From: RGIG4097 sp964550635
Lineage (GTDB): Bacteria; Bacillota; Clostridia; Christensenellales; CAG-917
DNA length: 64,000 nt
Assembly (NCBI GenBank): GCA_964550635.1
Contig: CAZJZV010000002.1
Span: forward strand, 62,001-126,000
Direction of reading: 5' to 3'
Positions 63,706 through 64,000 of the stretch are shown here, piece by piece. The position numbers and the translations under genes were made by a program. How positions within the stretch are numbered: position 1 is the first letter of the stretch; each line of letters opens with the position of its first letter. The notes under the pieces are model-generated. The model was not told the DNA's origin. It made no database searches and saw nothing but the letters and a program-made list of their open reading frames with translations.

Positions 63706-64000
63706 TAAGAACGAACGGCGTAAAATTCAAGGAAAAAAGGCTCATGAAAGCGGTCGAAAAGGCGGTTTTCACCACGCTCGGACAGGATGATTTTTTCGTG
63801 ACGGATATCGACGTCGTGGACGAAGAAACCATAAAGGAATATAACCGCGAGCAAAGAAAAGTGGACTCCGTCACCGACGTGTTGAGTTTTCCGTACTTCG
63901 AGAAAATGACCTTGCCGAAGTCTCTTGACGACTTTTCGGACGACGACTTCGACGGAAATAGAGTTATGCTCGGTAGTCTTATGATATGCAGAAAGCGCGC
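63702..64000 (+). CDS. ybeY: YbeY endoribonuclease (3' end outside window)
   Basis: The first ~99 residues of YbeY, running off the right edge. ATG 63702 overlaps the stop of the HD-domain gene (ATGA). After 'MIRTNGVKFKEKRLM' the key family segment 'EYNREQRKVDSVTDVLSFPYF' (shown in part) is present, then 'NRVMLGSLMIC', matching the 'LGDI.I' strand; the zinc motif H-x3-H-x5-H lies beyond the window. YbeY matures 16S rRNA 3' ends and acts in ribosome quality control. The segment between 'LSFPYF' and 'LGSL' has an acidic insert ('LDDFSDDDFDG'). Confidence 0.92.
   Translation, partial: MIRTNGVKFKEKRLMKAVEKAVFTTLGQDDFFVTDIDVVDEETIKEYNREQRKVDSVTDVLSFPYFEKMTLPKSLDDFSDDDFDGNRVMLGSLMICRKR

Overview
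The window is about 64 kb of a dense chromosome, roughly 46% GC by eye, from a low-to-mid-GC Gram-positive bacterium. The best guess is an uncultured, gut-type, spore-associated member of the Clostridia. The reasons are Firmicutes gene orders (dnaG-rpoD-trmK-nif3-like; infC-rpmI-rplT; yqfC-yqfD-phoH-yqfF-ybeY), two sporulation-family genes behind a sigma-E-like promoter, rubrerythrins, CsoR-regulated copper export, and secreted proteins with lipoboxes or C-terminal membrane anchors and no outer-membrane machinery. There is no phage, transposase, CRISPR array or rRNA operon.

Layout. 1-13.2 kb: end of a Ca2+-type P-ATPase, a 20-bp degenerate tandem repeat array, a TetR regulator, and an 11-kb gene for a 3,678-residue beta-helix surface protein. 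13.2-20.1 kb: rubrerythrin, a csoR-copA copper operon in which copA ends in a CopZ domain with its own start signal, a surface lipase, a membrane protein and a second rubrerythrin. 20.1-22.1 kb: an orphan FtsK-gamma-like protein, a 47-residue Cys-tipped peptide, tRNA-Ala and tRNA-Ile, hairpin arrays and an ECF-type S component. 22.2-32.3 kb: dnaG, rpoD, trmK, a Nif3-like gene and a zinc-ribbon gene, then a GH2 beta-galactosidase and thrS. 32.4-34.5 kb: macro-domain/HTH fusion and a vWA protein, then a hairpin array. 34.5-40.4 kb: infC-rpmI-rplT behind a leader, an rRNA methyltransferase, yebC, proA, a cysteine desulfurase and a NifU-like scaffold. 40.4-49.4 kb: small lipoproteins and membrane proteins, an HtrA-like protease without PDZ, DegV, the ApbE/NusG-II/Gx-transporter flavin cluster, murG and an alpha/beta hydrolase. 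49.5-59.4 kb: a gyrase/topoisomerase IV pair, a DUF1846 protein, PepF, a lipoprotein and dnaB. 59.6-64.0 kb: the yqfC-ybeY group, cut at the right edge.

Three themes cut across the genes. (1) Several genes (21391-22074 minus, proA, 40481-40897 minus, 45419-45949 minus, yqfC) have a well-spaced promoter whose -10 lies only 5-11 bp from the ATG with no Shine-Dalgarno, so leaderless transcripts look common. (2) Arrays of tiny hairpins with constant spacers (AGTGATATT, TGATTACATA or GATATA) and variable but self-complementary stems sit directly after intrinsic terminators at several loci. (3) Several core proteins have unusual architectures: CopA with an internally startable CopZ, DnaB with an SSB-like acidic tip, PgpH lacking its usual extracellular domain, and YqfD with a repeat-bearing N-terminal extension.

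All calls come from reading the sequence; no database search was run. Promoters, operators and leaders are motif matches, not measured sites.
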